A DNA stretch of 27,870 nt from Porticoccaceae bacterium (GCA_023255165.1 JALRJD010000365.1:1-27870), one strand, 5' to 3'. Positions 17,401 to 24,790 are shown, numbered from the stretch's first letter. Notes: generated by a model not told the origin, from the letters alone. A program made the numbers and translations.

Positions 17401-17966
17401 AACAGAGCGGCCATATTCAGGCGATCGGCTTTACCCTCTATCTGGAGATGCTCGAGCGTGCGGTGAATGCCATTAAATCGGGCAAGCAGCCGGAACTGGG
17501 CGCCGCTCTGGACGAAGGTATTGAAGTCAATTTACATCTGCCGGCGCTAATTCCCGACGACTACCTGCCCGACGTCAATATGCGCCTGACGCTCTACAAG
17601 CGCCTTGCCAACTGCCAGACCGCCAGCCATCTACATGAATTGCAGGTGGAGATGATCGACCGCTTTGGATTGCTGCCGGAACCGGTGAAAAATCTGTTTG
17701 AACTGGCCGCTTTGCGCCAGACTGGCGAACGCCTCGGCCTGCTTAAAATTGAGGCTGGACCCAATGGCGGACGACTGAAATTTAGCGCCAGCACTCCGGT
17801 GGAGCCGATTACTATTATCAGGATGGTCCAGGCTCAGCCCGGTACATTCCGCTTGCAAAATAATGATCAACTGAGTTTCACTATGGACATGGAAAGTGCT
17901 GCAGAGCGCGTTGCAACTTTGACCGCGATACTCGAACAACTGATGCCCACTGAAGGTGACCATTAA
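14490..17966 (+). CDS. mfd: Mfd, transcription-repair coupling factor
   Basis: This 1158-residue ATP-dependent translocase (E. coli 1148) displaces RNA polymerase stalled at DNA lesions and recruits UvrA. The N-terminus carries the UvrB-like domains (FPDWETLPYDIFSPHQDI; YEHGEYAFRGSLIDIYPMG). It is followed by the RNA-polymerase-interacting domain (VVHMDHGVGRFQGL), then the RecG-like motor. The motor shows Walker A (GDVGFGKTEVAMRAAF, about 634-649), the DEEH box (LLIIDEEHRFGVRQKD, about 735), TATPIPRTL, and motif VI (QLHQLRGRVGRSHHQAYAYLL). The C-terminal TRCF domain includes LPDVNMRLTLYKRLA. All core motifs are intact. It lies divergent from the long GAPDH gene and 41 nt upstream of csiV. Confidence 0.98.
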   Translation: MTTLDSATILSLNLSARPGDKNHWGELQAAGRALAIAEAARQFTGLSVLVTETAREASAQSRMLSFFSARLELPILNFPDWETLPYDIFSPHQDIVSARLQTLASLPSAQHALLIVPLPTLMHRLAPTDFIASRTFAYKVGELLDRDQLQQQLSRAGYNRVETVYEHGEYAFRGSLIDIYPMGAKQPFRIDLLDDEIESLRLFDSESQRTTESVNQIELLPAREFPLDKQACNQFLNNWHEHFDQDPGKCPVYRDIKDGVAPQGIEYYLSLFFQHTATLFDYLPEKVQLFSHVGIEDAALSFWQDTNARYEEYGVDPTRPILPPKELFLGVEEVFQRIKQLPRTEIGRQPAEPGSGRANYNLRAVPDVAINSKLSNPLSKLAEFAEGFAGRILFCAESAGRREVLAGLLKKIDIVASEVDNWQAFLQTDKRFSVTTYPIDQGVYCPDQGICLITEGELFGQQVMQRRRRSKASESPDQIFKSLAELQHGAPVVHMDHGVGRFQGLVTLEVDKSAQEFLMLVYANDAKLYVPVSSLHLISRFGGSDQSMAPLHKLGTDKWSKAKEKAAQQVRDTAVELLDIYARRAAKNGFACEDNEEDYRKFSADFPFEETADQLEAIDAVRRDLLSPQPMDRLVCGDVGFGKTEVAMRAAFTAVSSSKQVVVLVPTTLLAHQHLQNFRDRFANWPVTIEELSRFRTPQEQEQVIADTENGKVDILISTHKLLHAQIDFKRLGLLIIDEEHRFGVRQKDKIKSLRSSVDILTMTATPIPRTLNLSMHAVRDLSIIATPPARRLSVKTFIRQQEDRVTREAVLREILRGGQVYFLHNDVKTIRRTADELQRLIPEARINIAHGQMRERELEQVMSDFYHQRFNLLVCTTIIETGIDIPSANTILIERADKFGLAQLHQLRGRVGRSHHQAYAYLLTPPPKTMTADALKRLEAISAADHLGSGFTLATNDLEIRGAGELLGEEQSGHIQAIGFTLYLEMLERAVNAIKSGKQPELGAALDEGIEVNLHLPALIPDDYLPDVNMRLTLYKRLANCQTASHLHELQVEMIDRFGLLPEPVKNLFELAALRQTGERLGLLKIEAGPNGGRLKFSASTPVEPITIIRMVQAQPGTFRLQNNDQLSFTMDMESAAERVATLTAILEQLMPTEGDH

Positions 17967-18007
17967 GCAGCGCCAACCGATCGGCTTTTGCAAAAGACAG
18001 GATATCG

Positions 18008-19243
18008 ATGACCACAGTTAAGCGACTCGGACCAACGCGGCGGCCAATGTGGCTGCGTGATTTGCTGTTGCCATTTTCCGCGCTGTTGGCACTCTATGTT
18101 CTGTTGGCGCCACTGAGCAGTTTTAGTCGGGCGCAAGATCAATCACCCGAAGAGAGCCCGCCATGGTATCAGGTTGAGGTGATTATCTTTACCCAGCAGG
18201 GCTATGCCGGTGAAGAGCAGCCACCGCGCACAGTTCAGCTCGATTTTCCGGGAAACAGCCTTGAGCTGGGTGAGCCCGGCGAAACGGCGGAGCATAATTT
18301 CCCCGTCGCCGGTGGCGGCATGATCGCAGCACCCACAGAGCCTCTTATCCCCAGAGTTTTAGTGCAAGACCCGGCCCTGACGCTTGCCACAGAGCCGGCA
18401 ACTGAACTCTCTCCAGAAGCACAAACAGCAGCGGATGACTATGATCTGGCGCGGGTCAATGCTGAAGATGCCGCCTACCTGAGCAATAATCTCGCCGCAA
18501 GTCAGCAGCCCTACACCCCGATCTATGAACCAACCTTTATCAAACTGCCCCGCGAGGTGCGCAACCTCAATGAGAGTGCAACCGCACTGGCGCGACAGCC
18601 GCAGTACAAGGTTGTGTTTCACGAAGCATGGCGCTTTGCCGCGGACCAAAATGGACAAGATCCCTGGGTTATTATCAGAGCCGGCAAGCAGCATCAGGAT
18701 CGCTTTCAGATTGAAGGCAGCCTGCGCTTTTACAAGTCACGCTTTTTGCACTTCCAGTCCGATCTCTGGTTGCTGGAATTTGATACCGAAAATGGCAATG
18801 GCGCCGGCAATGAAGGTGAGGATGAGGACGGAATAAAGAGCGCAGCGACAAAACTAATCGAATTGCCAGCGTTTCCGCTTCGTGAAGAGCCCAGCCTAAG
18901 CGACAACCATATCGTCGGCGAACTCCAGTTTGACCCGGCGCGCATCAATGATTTATTACTTGATCCACCCGTCAGCATCGGCATTAGCGATAATCAGATG
19001 CCAGACATTGAGTTGGCGAGTGAAGAACCCGAGCAACAAAAGCGTCCAGAACCCGCGAAAAAATATCCCGTCTCCGAACTGTGGACCTTTGATCAGTCAA
19101 AGCGTATCGAAGAACAGCAGAGCTACTATATAGATCACCCGAAAATGGGCATTATGCTGACCATTATTCCCTATCAAGCGGAACCGATTAATGCGCCAGC
19201 GGATCAGACTGGCGATCAAACTGATAATCCCTCTGGCAACTAA
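18008..19243 (+). CDS. csiV: CsiV-family peptidoglycan-binding protein
   Basis: This 411-residue exported protein has an N-terminal hydrophobic signal (about residues 18-42) followed by PPWYQVEVIIFTQQG, the opening strand of the CsiV family. The conserved C-terminal block reads YPVSELWTFDQSKRIEEQQS then YYIDHPKMGIMLTIIPYQ. In Vibrio cholerae CsiV is a periplasmic peptidoglycan-binding factor needed for PBP1A-LpoA function. Members sit directly after mfd in Pseudomonas, as here. AGGA 10-13 nt before the ATG supports the start. A Gly/Glu/Asp-rich linker (about residues 262-277) is poorly conserved sequence. The stop codon overlaps that of the convergent lipocalin gene. Confidence 0.85.
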   Translation: MTTVKRLGPTRRPMWLRDLLLPFSALLALYVLLAPLSSFSRAQDQSPEESPPWYQVEVIIFTQQGYAGEEQPPRTVQLDFPGNSLELGEPGETAEHNFPVAGGGMIAAPTEPLIPRVLVQDPALTLATEPATELSPEAQTAADDYDLARVNAEDAAYLSNNLAASQQPYTPIYEPTFIKLPREVRNLNESATALARQPQYKVVFHEAWRFAADQNGQDPWVIIRAGKQHQDRFQIEGSLRFYKSRFLHFQSDLWLLEFDTENGNGAGNEGEDEDGIKSAATKLIELPAFPLREEPSLSDNHIVGELQFDPARINDLLLDPPVSIGISDNQMPDIELASEEPEQQKRPEPAKKYPVSELWTFDQSKRIEEQQSYYIDHPKMGIMLTIIPYQAEPINAPADQTGDQTDNPSGN

Positions 19244-19806
19244 AGATTTAAAGTCTGATCGACAAAAATCAACTCGTCGACATTAAAACCCAGCGCTTCA
19301 GCACTCTGCAAAAACCGCTGTTTTACCCTTTCACTAACGGTCGGCGTTCGCGCCAATAGCCACAGATAGTTGCTAGTGTTACCCGAGACAAAGGCGTATT
19401 GGTAGTTGTCATCCAGCTCAAAGACAATATAGGAACCATAAAAGGGGCCGAAAAAAGAGACCTTGAGATGACCAGGCTGAGCATTATCAATAGTGTAGGC
19501 CTTGCCCTCGGCCTGCTGCCAGGCGCCCTCTTCCGCAGAGTAACCGCGATTGATTACCCGCAGACCGCCATCATCTCGAACGGAATAGTCGGCAGTCACA
19601 TTGCTTAAGCCGCGCTCAAAGGAATGATCGAGCCGCGCCACCTCATACCAGGTTCCGAGATAGCGCTGCTGATCCAGAGTTGCTACAGGGGTTACGCCCT
19701 CAGGCTTGCCAAGACAGGCCGTCAGCAGAGCGCAGCCAAGTAATATTACTATCCGTTTAATCGCTATTCGGTTACTCGCTATCGATTTGCTCACGCTGCG
19801 TTTCAT
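19240..19806 (-). CDS. blc: Blc-type bacterial lipocalin lipoprotein
   Basis: This 188-residue outer-membrane lipocalin has an N-terminal signal with lipobox LLTAC (lipidated Cys31). The structurally conserved lipocalin motifs are present: GTWYEVARLDHSFERGLSNV, then LKVSFFGPFYGSYIVFELDD, and YLWLLARTPTVSE. Blc proteins bind fatty acids or lysophospholipids and are linked to envelope maintenance. The n-region of the signal (about residues 5-24) is long and made of a degenerate 5-residue repeat encoded by a 15-bp DNA repeat. An alternative, shorter start is not obvious. The gene lies 56 nt after the membrane-protein gene and its stop overlaps the csiV stop (CTAA). Confidence 0.92.
   Translation of the reverse strand: MKRSVSKSIASNRIAIKRIVILLGCALLTACLGKPEGVTPVATLDQQRYLGTWYEVARLDHSFERGLSNVTADYSVRDDGGLRVINRGYSAEEGAWQQAEGKAYTIDNAQPGHLKVSFFGPFYGSYIVFELDDNYQYAFVSGNTSNYLWLLARTPTVSERVKQRFLQSAEALGFNVDELIFVDQTLNL
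19741..19785 (-). repeat. 15-bp degenerate tandem repeat in the blc signal sequence
   Basis: There are three consecutive 15-bp units on the plus strand: taatattactatccg (19741-19755), tttaatcgctattcg (19756-19770) and gttactcgctatcga (19771-19785). They share a C-T-A-T-like core at a fixed phase and encode related pentapeptides (SIASN, RIAIK, RIVIL) in the n-region of the lipoprotein signal. Identity between units is modest. Confidence 0.6.
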
Positions 19807-19862
19807 GGTGGTCGCGACCTGTCATTATTATTGGAAGGCCGCGATTATAGAGCAATTAGAGG

Positions 19863-20774
19863 TTAGTACTTCCAGGAGAGATTTAAAAAATATCGCCAAT
19901 CGGATGACAGCGCCGGCTCTCTGGCGGCATCTTCTTGCCAGCGGTTATCGAGAATCCAGATGCCAAGACCAAAAAACAACATATGGATATTGATATGGAC
20001 GACCAGCATATTGGCGACAATCGTCGCCAGCGGCGTGGCCATAATCAGGCACCCCAGCAACAGATAATTACTGAAAATATTGCGGCTGAAATTAAAGGAG
20101 GTCGAGAAAATCTGCACACCGTGGCGTCGAATCAGCAGGTAGACAATCAGCACCAGGCCAATTGCGGGCAGCAGCGCATTGAGCGCATCGGTCATCATAT
20201 TGGCGATATTGGCTTGCACCACTGCCGGCGCGATAAAGGGGTACATCAGCATATCGCTGGAGAGCAGCCAGTAACCGAAAAAGTAACCCAGAGCCAGCAA
20301 GCGCACCAGATTGCTGCACAGGCCGGCAAAGAAAATAATCGAAATCAGGCAACAGTAAAGCAGCAGCGCAACGTAGCTGACATCATCAATCAGCCACCAA
20401 CCAGCCGATGCCGCGACAATCAGCAACGGAGCGCCAACACAGAACAGTACATCCGCCAACAGAAAGAGATTGATATAAAACGACCGCAGGCCAGATCTCG
20501 CCAAGCTTCGTCCATGCCTGATTTTACCGCCGACCAGGGCACCCAGAGCGGTGCCAGACAACCATTGCGTAATGCTGCAGTTGACCCGCCGCAGCCGCTC
20601 GCTTCGCGACAACATCACCACCAGCAGCAGCAACCCGACCTGGGCCTGAACAGGCACCGGAGGCAGCGCAGCTGCAAGATCACCGCCAATATAGTCAAGC
20701 AGCAGCGCCCAGAACAAAGTCCAGGCAGTGACAATAATCAACACCAGAATCCCGTGTTTGAGAGTGGCTAACAT
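19863..20774 (-). CDS. Unrecognised polytopic membrane protein
   Basis: I do not recognise this 303-residue protein. It is strongly hydrophobic with about six to eight predicted membrane segments: about residues 8-28, 44-56, 100-128, 131-155, 158-180, 203-222 and two more in the last 70 residues before a polar C-terminus. A soluble loop at about 57-95 contains basic residues (GGKIRHGRSLARSGLRS). The general layout recalls Yip1-domain-like bundles, but I see no decisive motif. I chose the ATG at 20772-20774, which has GGGGGTG about 8 nt upstream. A GTG 15 nt earlier is also in frame. It precedes blc on the same strand with a 56-nt gap, so the two may be co-transcribed. Confidence 0.75.
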   Translation of the reverse strand: MLATLKHGILVLIIVTAWTLFWALLLDYIGGDLAAALPPVPVQAQVGLLLLVVMLSRSERLRRVNCSITQWLSGTALGALVGGKIRHGRSLARSGLRSFYINLFLLADVLFCVGAPLLIVAASAGWWLIDDVSYVALLLYCCLISIIFFAGLCSNLVRLLALGYFFGYWLLSSDMLMYPFIAPAVVQANIANMMTDALNALLPAIGLVLIVYLLIRRHGVQIFSTSFNFSRNIFSNYLLLGCLIMATPLATIVANMLVVHINIHMLFFGLGIWILDNRWQEDAAREPALSSDWRYFLNLSWKY

Positions 20775-21144
20775 CGCTGGCACCCCCACTGGTCGAGAGG
20801 ACGCAGGTCAAGCACGAAAGGAAAGTGCGCACAAAGAGCCTGTGCATAAAAAGCGCTAATGAGGAACGGGGTTAACCCGGGGCATAAACTGTTGGTGGCC
20901 AAATCCATGACGCGATCTCCTTATCCTGCGCCGGCAACATTGGCCATTGGCGCAATCCCTGTGCAGTGGCTACTGCACTGCCCCCAATCATCCCTGTTAT
21001 TTTTGGTTCTGCTACTGCTGGTGATATTTAACCGTCTGCGGGCACAGATCAGCAATGACCAGCCCTGTTTAAATATCTAAATAAAATGTAGTTAAACTCT
21101 CGAGACTCTGCCAAGGTTTTTTCAGCCTTTCTCGCTCGGGGAGT
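20775..21144. other. Intergenic region with hairpin and doubtful small ORF
   Basis: This 370-nt stretch separates the MscS-type gene from the membrane-protein gene, both on the minus strand. It holds a perfect 7-bp hairpin (GTGCAGT-GGCT-ACTGCAC, 20961-20978) with no T-run. It also holds an open frame on the plus strand (20907-21080) whose translation has one hydrophobic helix, SSLLFLVLLLLVIF, but no Shine-Dalgarno sequence. I see nothing else. Confidence 0.5.
20907..21080 (+). CDS. Doubtful single-helix membrane peptide
   Basis: This is a 57-codon frame beginning MTRSPYPAPATLAIGAI. It contains one hydrophobic segment (about residues 29-42) followed by basic residues (NRLRAQ), the layout of a small membrane protein. 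A start 48 nt upstream is also in frame. Neither start has a ribosome-binding site and I know no homologue. It is isolated on the opposite strand from both neighbours and may be chance. Confidence 0.18.
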   Translation: MTRSPYPAPATLAIGAIPVQWLLHCPQSSLLFLVLLLLVIFNRLRAQISNDQPCLNI

Positions 21145-22266
21145 TCAGGAAGCGGACTCACCCATTGGCTGACCCGGCACACTGCTCACCTCAACCCCCT
21201 GGGGAATATGCAGTGTCGAGGTTGGGTACGCCACTTCCGCCTGATTGGCAGCGATAATATCGGCAACCTTGAGCAACACATCCTGCTTCACCTGATGGTA
21301 GGTGGCCCAATCCGTTGTTTTGGTAAATGTGTAGATAAAAAAGTCCAGTGAGCTGGCGGCAAATTTATTGAAGTTAACCATCATGGTCTGCTCGGGATCT
21401 ATGTCCGGATGCGCGCGCAGCATCGCCTTAACCTGATCGACAATAGTGTGAACCTGATTCAGGTCATCGTAGCGCACGCCAATGGTTTCATAGATTCGGC
21501 GGTTGGTCATGCGCGAAGGGTTCTCTACCGAGATGCTGGCGAAGGCGGCGTTGGGGATATACAGCGGTCGCTTGTCAAAGGTTCTGATGCGCGTCAGCCG
21601 CCAACCGATATCTTCCACAGTTCCCTCAATCTCCTTGTCGGGGGAACGGATCCAGTCGCCGACGGAAAACGGGCGGTCCAGATAGATCATCAGCCCACCA
21701 AAGAAGTTTGCCAGCAGATCCTTGGCGGCAAAACCGACGGCAATACCACCAATACCACCGAAAGCCAGCAGCCCGGAAATGCTGTAACCAAACAGCTGCA
21801 TGGCAATCAATACACCAGTAATAATCACCGCCGCGCGGAGCAATTTGCCCACTGCCCTGACTGTGGTTGCGTCCATCGGCTTGGCGATATAGTCGGGATG
21901 CACCAGATTGCGCTCGGCGCGCTTGATAAAATTGGTGAGAAACAATACGCCCAAAAATATCAGCGCCAGGCGATTGATCGGGTCGACCAGATCATAGAGC
22001 CCCGATTCCATTTTTTTCGCGGCGATGCCAGCGGAAAAATTAATTCCCAGAATCCAGATCATCCAGATCAGCGGGCGGCGGCAGGCTTCAATCAGAGCGT
22101 CATCCCAAACTGTCCGGGTTTTTGCCGCATGCACCTCGAGCCGGTCGACAATGCGATTGACCACCAGGCCGAGACCCAGCGCCAGAACCACAATCACAAA
22201 CAGTTCAAGCACCCAGAGGTACTGTTCACCGGTCAGGTTAACCAGCCAGCTTTCTATTTTTGTCAT
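21145..22266 (-). CDS. MscS-type mechanosensitive channel (YnaI-like)
   Basis: This 373-residue inner-membrane protein has about five membrane segments. The last is the glycine/alanine-rich pore helix of MscS channels (SGLLAFGGIGGIAVGFAAKD), followed by LLANFFGGLMIYLDRPFSVG and the beta domain (GTVEDIGWRLTRIRTFDKRP then LYIPNAAF). The C-terminal alpha/beta domain is present (FFIYTFTKTTDWATYHQVKQ). The size and the extra helices before the pore resemble E. coli YnaI rather than the smaller MscS. Such channels open under membrane tension during hypo-osmotic shock. It follows nagZ by 16 nt on the same strand, so both are probably one transcript. Confidence 0.9.
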   Translation of the reverse strand: MTKIESWLVNLTGEQYLWVLELFVIVVLALGLGLVVNRIVDRLEVHAAKTRTVWDDALIEACRRPLIWMIWILGINFSAGIAAKKMESGLYDLVDPINRLALIFLGVLFLTNFIKRAERNLVHPDYIAKPMDATTVRAVGKLLRAAVIITGVLIAMQLFGYSISGLLAFGGIGGIAVGFAAKDLLANFFGGLMIYLDRPFSVGDWIRSPDKEIEGTVEDIGWRLTRIRTFDKRPLYIPNAAFASISVENPSRMTNRRIYETIGVRYDDLNQVHTIVDQVKAMLRAHPDIDPEQTMMVNFNKFAASSLDFFIYTFTKTTDWATYHQVKQDVLLKVADIIAANQAEVAYPTSTLHIPQGVEVSSVPGQPMGESAS

Positions 22267-22282
22267 ATCACTATTCCGCTAT

Positions 22283-23302
22283 TCAATTAACATCCCGCAG
22301 CCGCGCTATGGTAGCAACTCTGCGATCATCATGCTCCAGCTGCGCCCAGGACCATGACTTGGCTTTCAACATTGCGGCGATCTTGTCACTGCCGGCAATC
22401 TGCTGTTTGTTCATAAAATCCAGAACCTCCAGCGCGCCCGCCCGATCGTTGCATACCAGAATCATATCGCAACCGGCGCTGAGAGCACGTTGCGCTTTTT
22501 GCACATAACCGCCAACAATATCCGCCCCCTTCATGGCCAGATCGTCGCTGAATATCACCCCCTCAAAACCGAGCTGGTCGCGCAAAATCCGCTGCAGCCA
22601 AAACCGAGAGAACCCCACCGAGTCCGGATCGATCACCGGAAAGGTAATATGCGCCGGCATAATGCCGCCAAGCTGATCGGCCAATGCGGCAAACGGCAGC
22701 AAATCATGCTCGCTGAGTTCGGCCCAGCTGCGCGGATCCACCGGCGCTTCAAGATGGCTGTCTGCAACCACGCCACCATGACCGGGAAAATGCTTTCCGG
22801 TGGCGGCCATACCGGCCTCGTTCATGCCCGCAATAAAGGCCCCCGCGACATCAATCACCAATTGTGGCTGATCAGAAAAGGCCCGGTTGCCAATAATTGT
22901 GCTGGTATCGCGATCCACATCCAGCACCGGTGCAAAGCTGATATCGAGACCACAGGCGATCACCTCCGCCGCCATCAGCCAGCCACAATCCCGCGCCAGC
23001 GCCAGCCCGGCTTCTCGATCTTGCAGGGTTAAGTCACCGAGTGACTGCATGGGCGGCAAGGCTGTGAAGCCCTCCTTAAAACGCTGCACCCGACCGCCCT
23101 CCTGATCTACCGCGATCAAAAGATGGGGCGCTACGGATCGGATCTCGGCCACCAGCGACTCAACCTGTTGGCGACTCTCGACATTGCGCGCAAAGAGTAT
23201 CACTCCACCAACCTGAGACTGTTGCAACAGGGCCGGCTCGCCATCCATCAATGTGGTTCCGGCAAGGTCGAGCATCAGGCGTCCATGGAGTTTGTGGGTC
23301 AT
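22283..23302 (-). CDS. nagZ: NagZ, beta-N-acetylhexosaminidase
   Basis: This 339-residue cytosolic glycoside hydrolase family 3 enzyme cleaves GlcNAc from GlcNAc-anhydroMur-peptides in peptidoglycan recycling. It shows the substrate-binding IAVDQEGGRVQRFKEGFT (63-80), the GH3 signature KHFPGHG (170-176) with the following DSH catalytic loop (181-183), and FSDDLAM (251-257) containing the nucleophile Asp. Length matches E. coli NagZ (341). GGAAAAG sits just before the ATG at 23300-23302; this ribosome-binding stretch is part of a 14-bp tandem duplication. The mscS-type gene follows. Confidence 0.97.
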   Translation of the reverse strand: MTHKLHGRLMLDLAGTTLMDGEPALLQQSQVGGVILFARNVESRQQVESLVAEIRSVAPHLLIAVDQEGGRVQRFKEGFTALPPMQSLGDLTLQDREAGLALARDCGWLMAAEVIACGLDISFAPVLDVDRDTSTIIGNRAFSDQPQLVIDVAGAFIAGMNEAGMAATGKHFPGHGGVVADSHLEAPVDPRSWAELSEHDLLPFAALADQLGGIMPAHITFPVIDPDSVGFSRFWLQRILRDQLGFEGVIFSDDLAMKGADIVGGYVQKAQRALSAGCDMILVCNDRAGALEVLDFMNKQQIAGSDKIAAMLKAKSWSWAQLEHDDRRVATIARLRDVN

Positions 23303-23681
23303 AGCTTTTCCAGTGTCAGTTTTCAGGTGTCAGATTTAAGTGTATCTAAAAGATAAGGCGTCTAACCGTTGAGCGGTTTAGGCTAATCGTGCCGCTGCGT
23401 TAGACAAATTTATTCTTTCATAAAGCCCCGCTATTCCATAGGGAAATTTTACCCGCCGGCAGCTTTATTGCAGCGGAAAATTAACAGTTTATTTTTCAGC
23501 CGGTTAGCAAAACAATCTCGACGGGATAATCAAATAGAGGCGTAACTGACCCCAAAACCATGCAATTCGGGCGGATGCACTGTCCTCGGCAAGCTGCTAT
23601 TTTCGCTACTTGCAAAGACAGGTATTAACACAATCAGGTGAAGAGAAAGATATAAAGAGTCAGGTAAAAAGGAGAAGCGCA
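23303..23681. other. Intergenic region between nagZ and a small acidic gene
   Basis: This 379-nt divergent region must carry promoters for nagZ (minus) and the small gene at 23682 (plus). It is AT-rich relative to its surroundings. It begins with the 14-bp duplication next to nagZ and ends with a strong AGGAG ribosome site before 23682. I could not pick a convincing sigma70 promoter and saw no RNA gene. Confidence 0.5.
23306..23333. repeat. 14-bp tandem duplication upstream of nagZ
   Basis: Two adjacent 14-bp copies, ttttccagtgtcag (23306-23319) and ttttcaggtgtcag (23320-23333), differ at two positions. A more decayed 13-nt copy, atttaagtgtatc, follows. The copy nearest nagZ supplies the GGAAAAG ribosome-binding stretch on the minus strand. 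Confidence 0.7.
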
Positions 23682-23981
23682 ATGGCCAAGAGTATCCCCA
23701 TTACCAATCAGCGTTATCAGGATATCGCCACCGGCAGAAGCTTTGAGGTGCTGGCGGTCGATGATTACACCGCCCAGGTCGATCTCTATTTTGATGATGG
23801 CGACTTCGATCAGATCAATTTTGATGACTGGTCCAAGATGGTGGTGGTGCCAGTCAGCAGCCTTAACCGACTGGCGCCAATGTCCCCATTCGAGATTGAC
23901 GATTGGCTGCCCGAGAACGGCGAGTTTCCAGCTCAGGGCACTCACAAGACCGACTATATGTTTGGCTGGGATGAGTTTTAG
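23682..23981 (+). CDS. Small acidic conserved protein (DUF6763-like)
   Basis: This 99-residue acidic cytoplasmic protein opens with a beta-rich domain (RYQDIATGRSFEVLAVDDYTAQVDLYFDDGDFDQINFDDW, about residues 10-50). That arrangement resembles a small family I associate with DUF6763, in which a short SH3-like domain reads 'tGr.FEVvavD ... v.iqyfDGd.ee.d...W'. The C-terminus contains DDWLPENGEF and a terminal MFGWDEF. The ATG at 23682 has AGGAG 7 nt upstream. Upstream in-frame starts have no ribosome site. Function is unknown; the domain match is from memory. Confidence 0.72.
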   Translation: MAKSIPITNQRYQDIATGRSFEVLAVDDYTAQVDLYFDDGDFDQINFDDWSKMVVVPVSSLNRLAPMSPFEIDDWLPENGEFPAQGTHKTDYMFGWDEF

Positions 23982-24042
23982 GCTTTCGAGGGCTTATTAG
24001 CCCGCCCTTAAATCCAGGTTAAATCAGAGCCAGTAGCCTGCG

Positions 24043-24696
24043 CTACTCGTCTCCGGCGAGCCCACCCATGCGAATATGGCGCAGGATAATCTGGGCCGCA
24101 TCGTTGGCGTCATCCACCAACTCAAAAAGATTGAGCTCCGCCGCTTTCAGGCAGCCCTCCGAGAGCATGCGGTCCTGCATCCATTCCACCAGTCCCTGCC
24201 AGAATGGCCGGCCCACCAAAACAATGGGAAACGGCTGCACTTTATGGGTCTGCACCAGAGTTAAGGCTTCAAACAGCTCGTCAAGGGTGCCAAACCCGCC
24301 GGGAAAAATGACAAACCCCACCGCATGTTTAACAAACAGATATTTACGCACAAAAAAATAGCGGAAATCGAGGGCGATATCCTGGTACGGGTTGGGGGTC
24401 TGTTCAAATGGCAGATCGATATTTAACCCCACAGAGGGAGTCGGGGTGGCAAAGCAGCCGCGATTGGCGCCCTCCATAATGCCCGGGCCGCCACCTGTAA
24501 TCACCGGAATATTTTCTTCGCCAAGCAGCTTTCCGAGCAATTGCGCCTCGCGATAATAGCGATTGGTGGAGTCGAGGCGAGCGCCACCAAACACCGTTAC
24601 CGCCGCTCCCAACTTAAGTAATTTATCGGTGCCGTCGACCAATTCAGACTGTATACGTAGTACGCGCCATGCTTCCTGTACTTTTGCTTCCAGCAT
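24043..24696 (-). CDS. LOG-family phosphoribohydrolase-like protein
   Basis: This 217-residue Rossmann-fold protein is of the TIGR00730/LOG family, whose members hydrolyse nucleoside 5'-monophosphates to free base and ribose 5-phosphate. The two defining motifs are GGGPGIMEGANRG (68-80) and PGGFGTLDE (132-140). Both are intact, including the catalytic Arg79 and Glu140 candidates. In bacteria such proteins may be nucleotide salvage enzymes rather than cytokinin-activating ones, and the substrate cannot be read from sequence. A good AAGGAG site precedes the ATG at 24696. It is divergent from lexA across 94 nt that contain the SOS box. Confidence 0.92.
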   Translation of the reverse strand: MLEAKVQEAWRVLRIQSELVDGTDKLLKLGAAVTVFGGARLDSTNRYYREAQLLGKLLGEENIPVITGGGPGIMEGANRGCFATPTPSVGLNIDLPFEQTPNPYQDIALDFRYFFVRKYLFVKHAVGFVIFPGGFGTLDELFEALTLVQTHKVQPFPIVLVGRPFWQGLVEWMQDRMLSEGCLKAAELNLFELVDDANDAAQIILRHIRMGGLAGDE

Positions 24697-24734
24697 AAGA
24701 TTCTCCTTATTGTTTTATGTAAATATAGTTTAAC

Positions 24735-24762
24735 TTGCACCAGATTGATTACTGTATATAAT
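24735..24762 (+). promoter_or_regulatory. lexA promoter
   Basis: TTGCAC (24735-24740), a 16-nt spacer and a perfect TATAAT (24757-24762) form a sigma70 promoter. The -10 hexamer lies inside the SOS box, so LexA binding would block RNA polymerase directly. The leader is about 22 nt and carries AGAGGAAA before the ATG. Confidence 0.8.
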
Positions 24763-24769
24763 TACAGTT
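24750..24769. promoter_or_regulatory. LexA-binding SOS box
   Basis: TACTGTATATAATTACAGTT matches the gammaproteobacterial consensus CTGT-N8-ACAG exactly, with the AT-rich centre typical of strong boxes. It overlaps the lexA -10, so autoregulation is expected. It lies 53 nt upstream of the divergent LOG-family start, so it could also influence that gene. Confidence 0.95.
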
Positions 24770-24790
24770 ACCTGTTTAGAGGAAATCATC

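Noticed and set aside
19935..20771. 278-codon plus-strand frame antisense to the membrane protein
   Set aside because: The translation is a Gln/His/Asn/Arg-rich string typical of the complement of a hydrophobic coding sequence.
24032..24047. Hairpin agtagc-ctgc-gctact as terminator of the LOG-family gene
   Set aside because: It overlaps the LOG stop codon and no U-tract follows on either strand.
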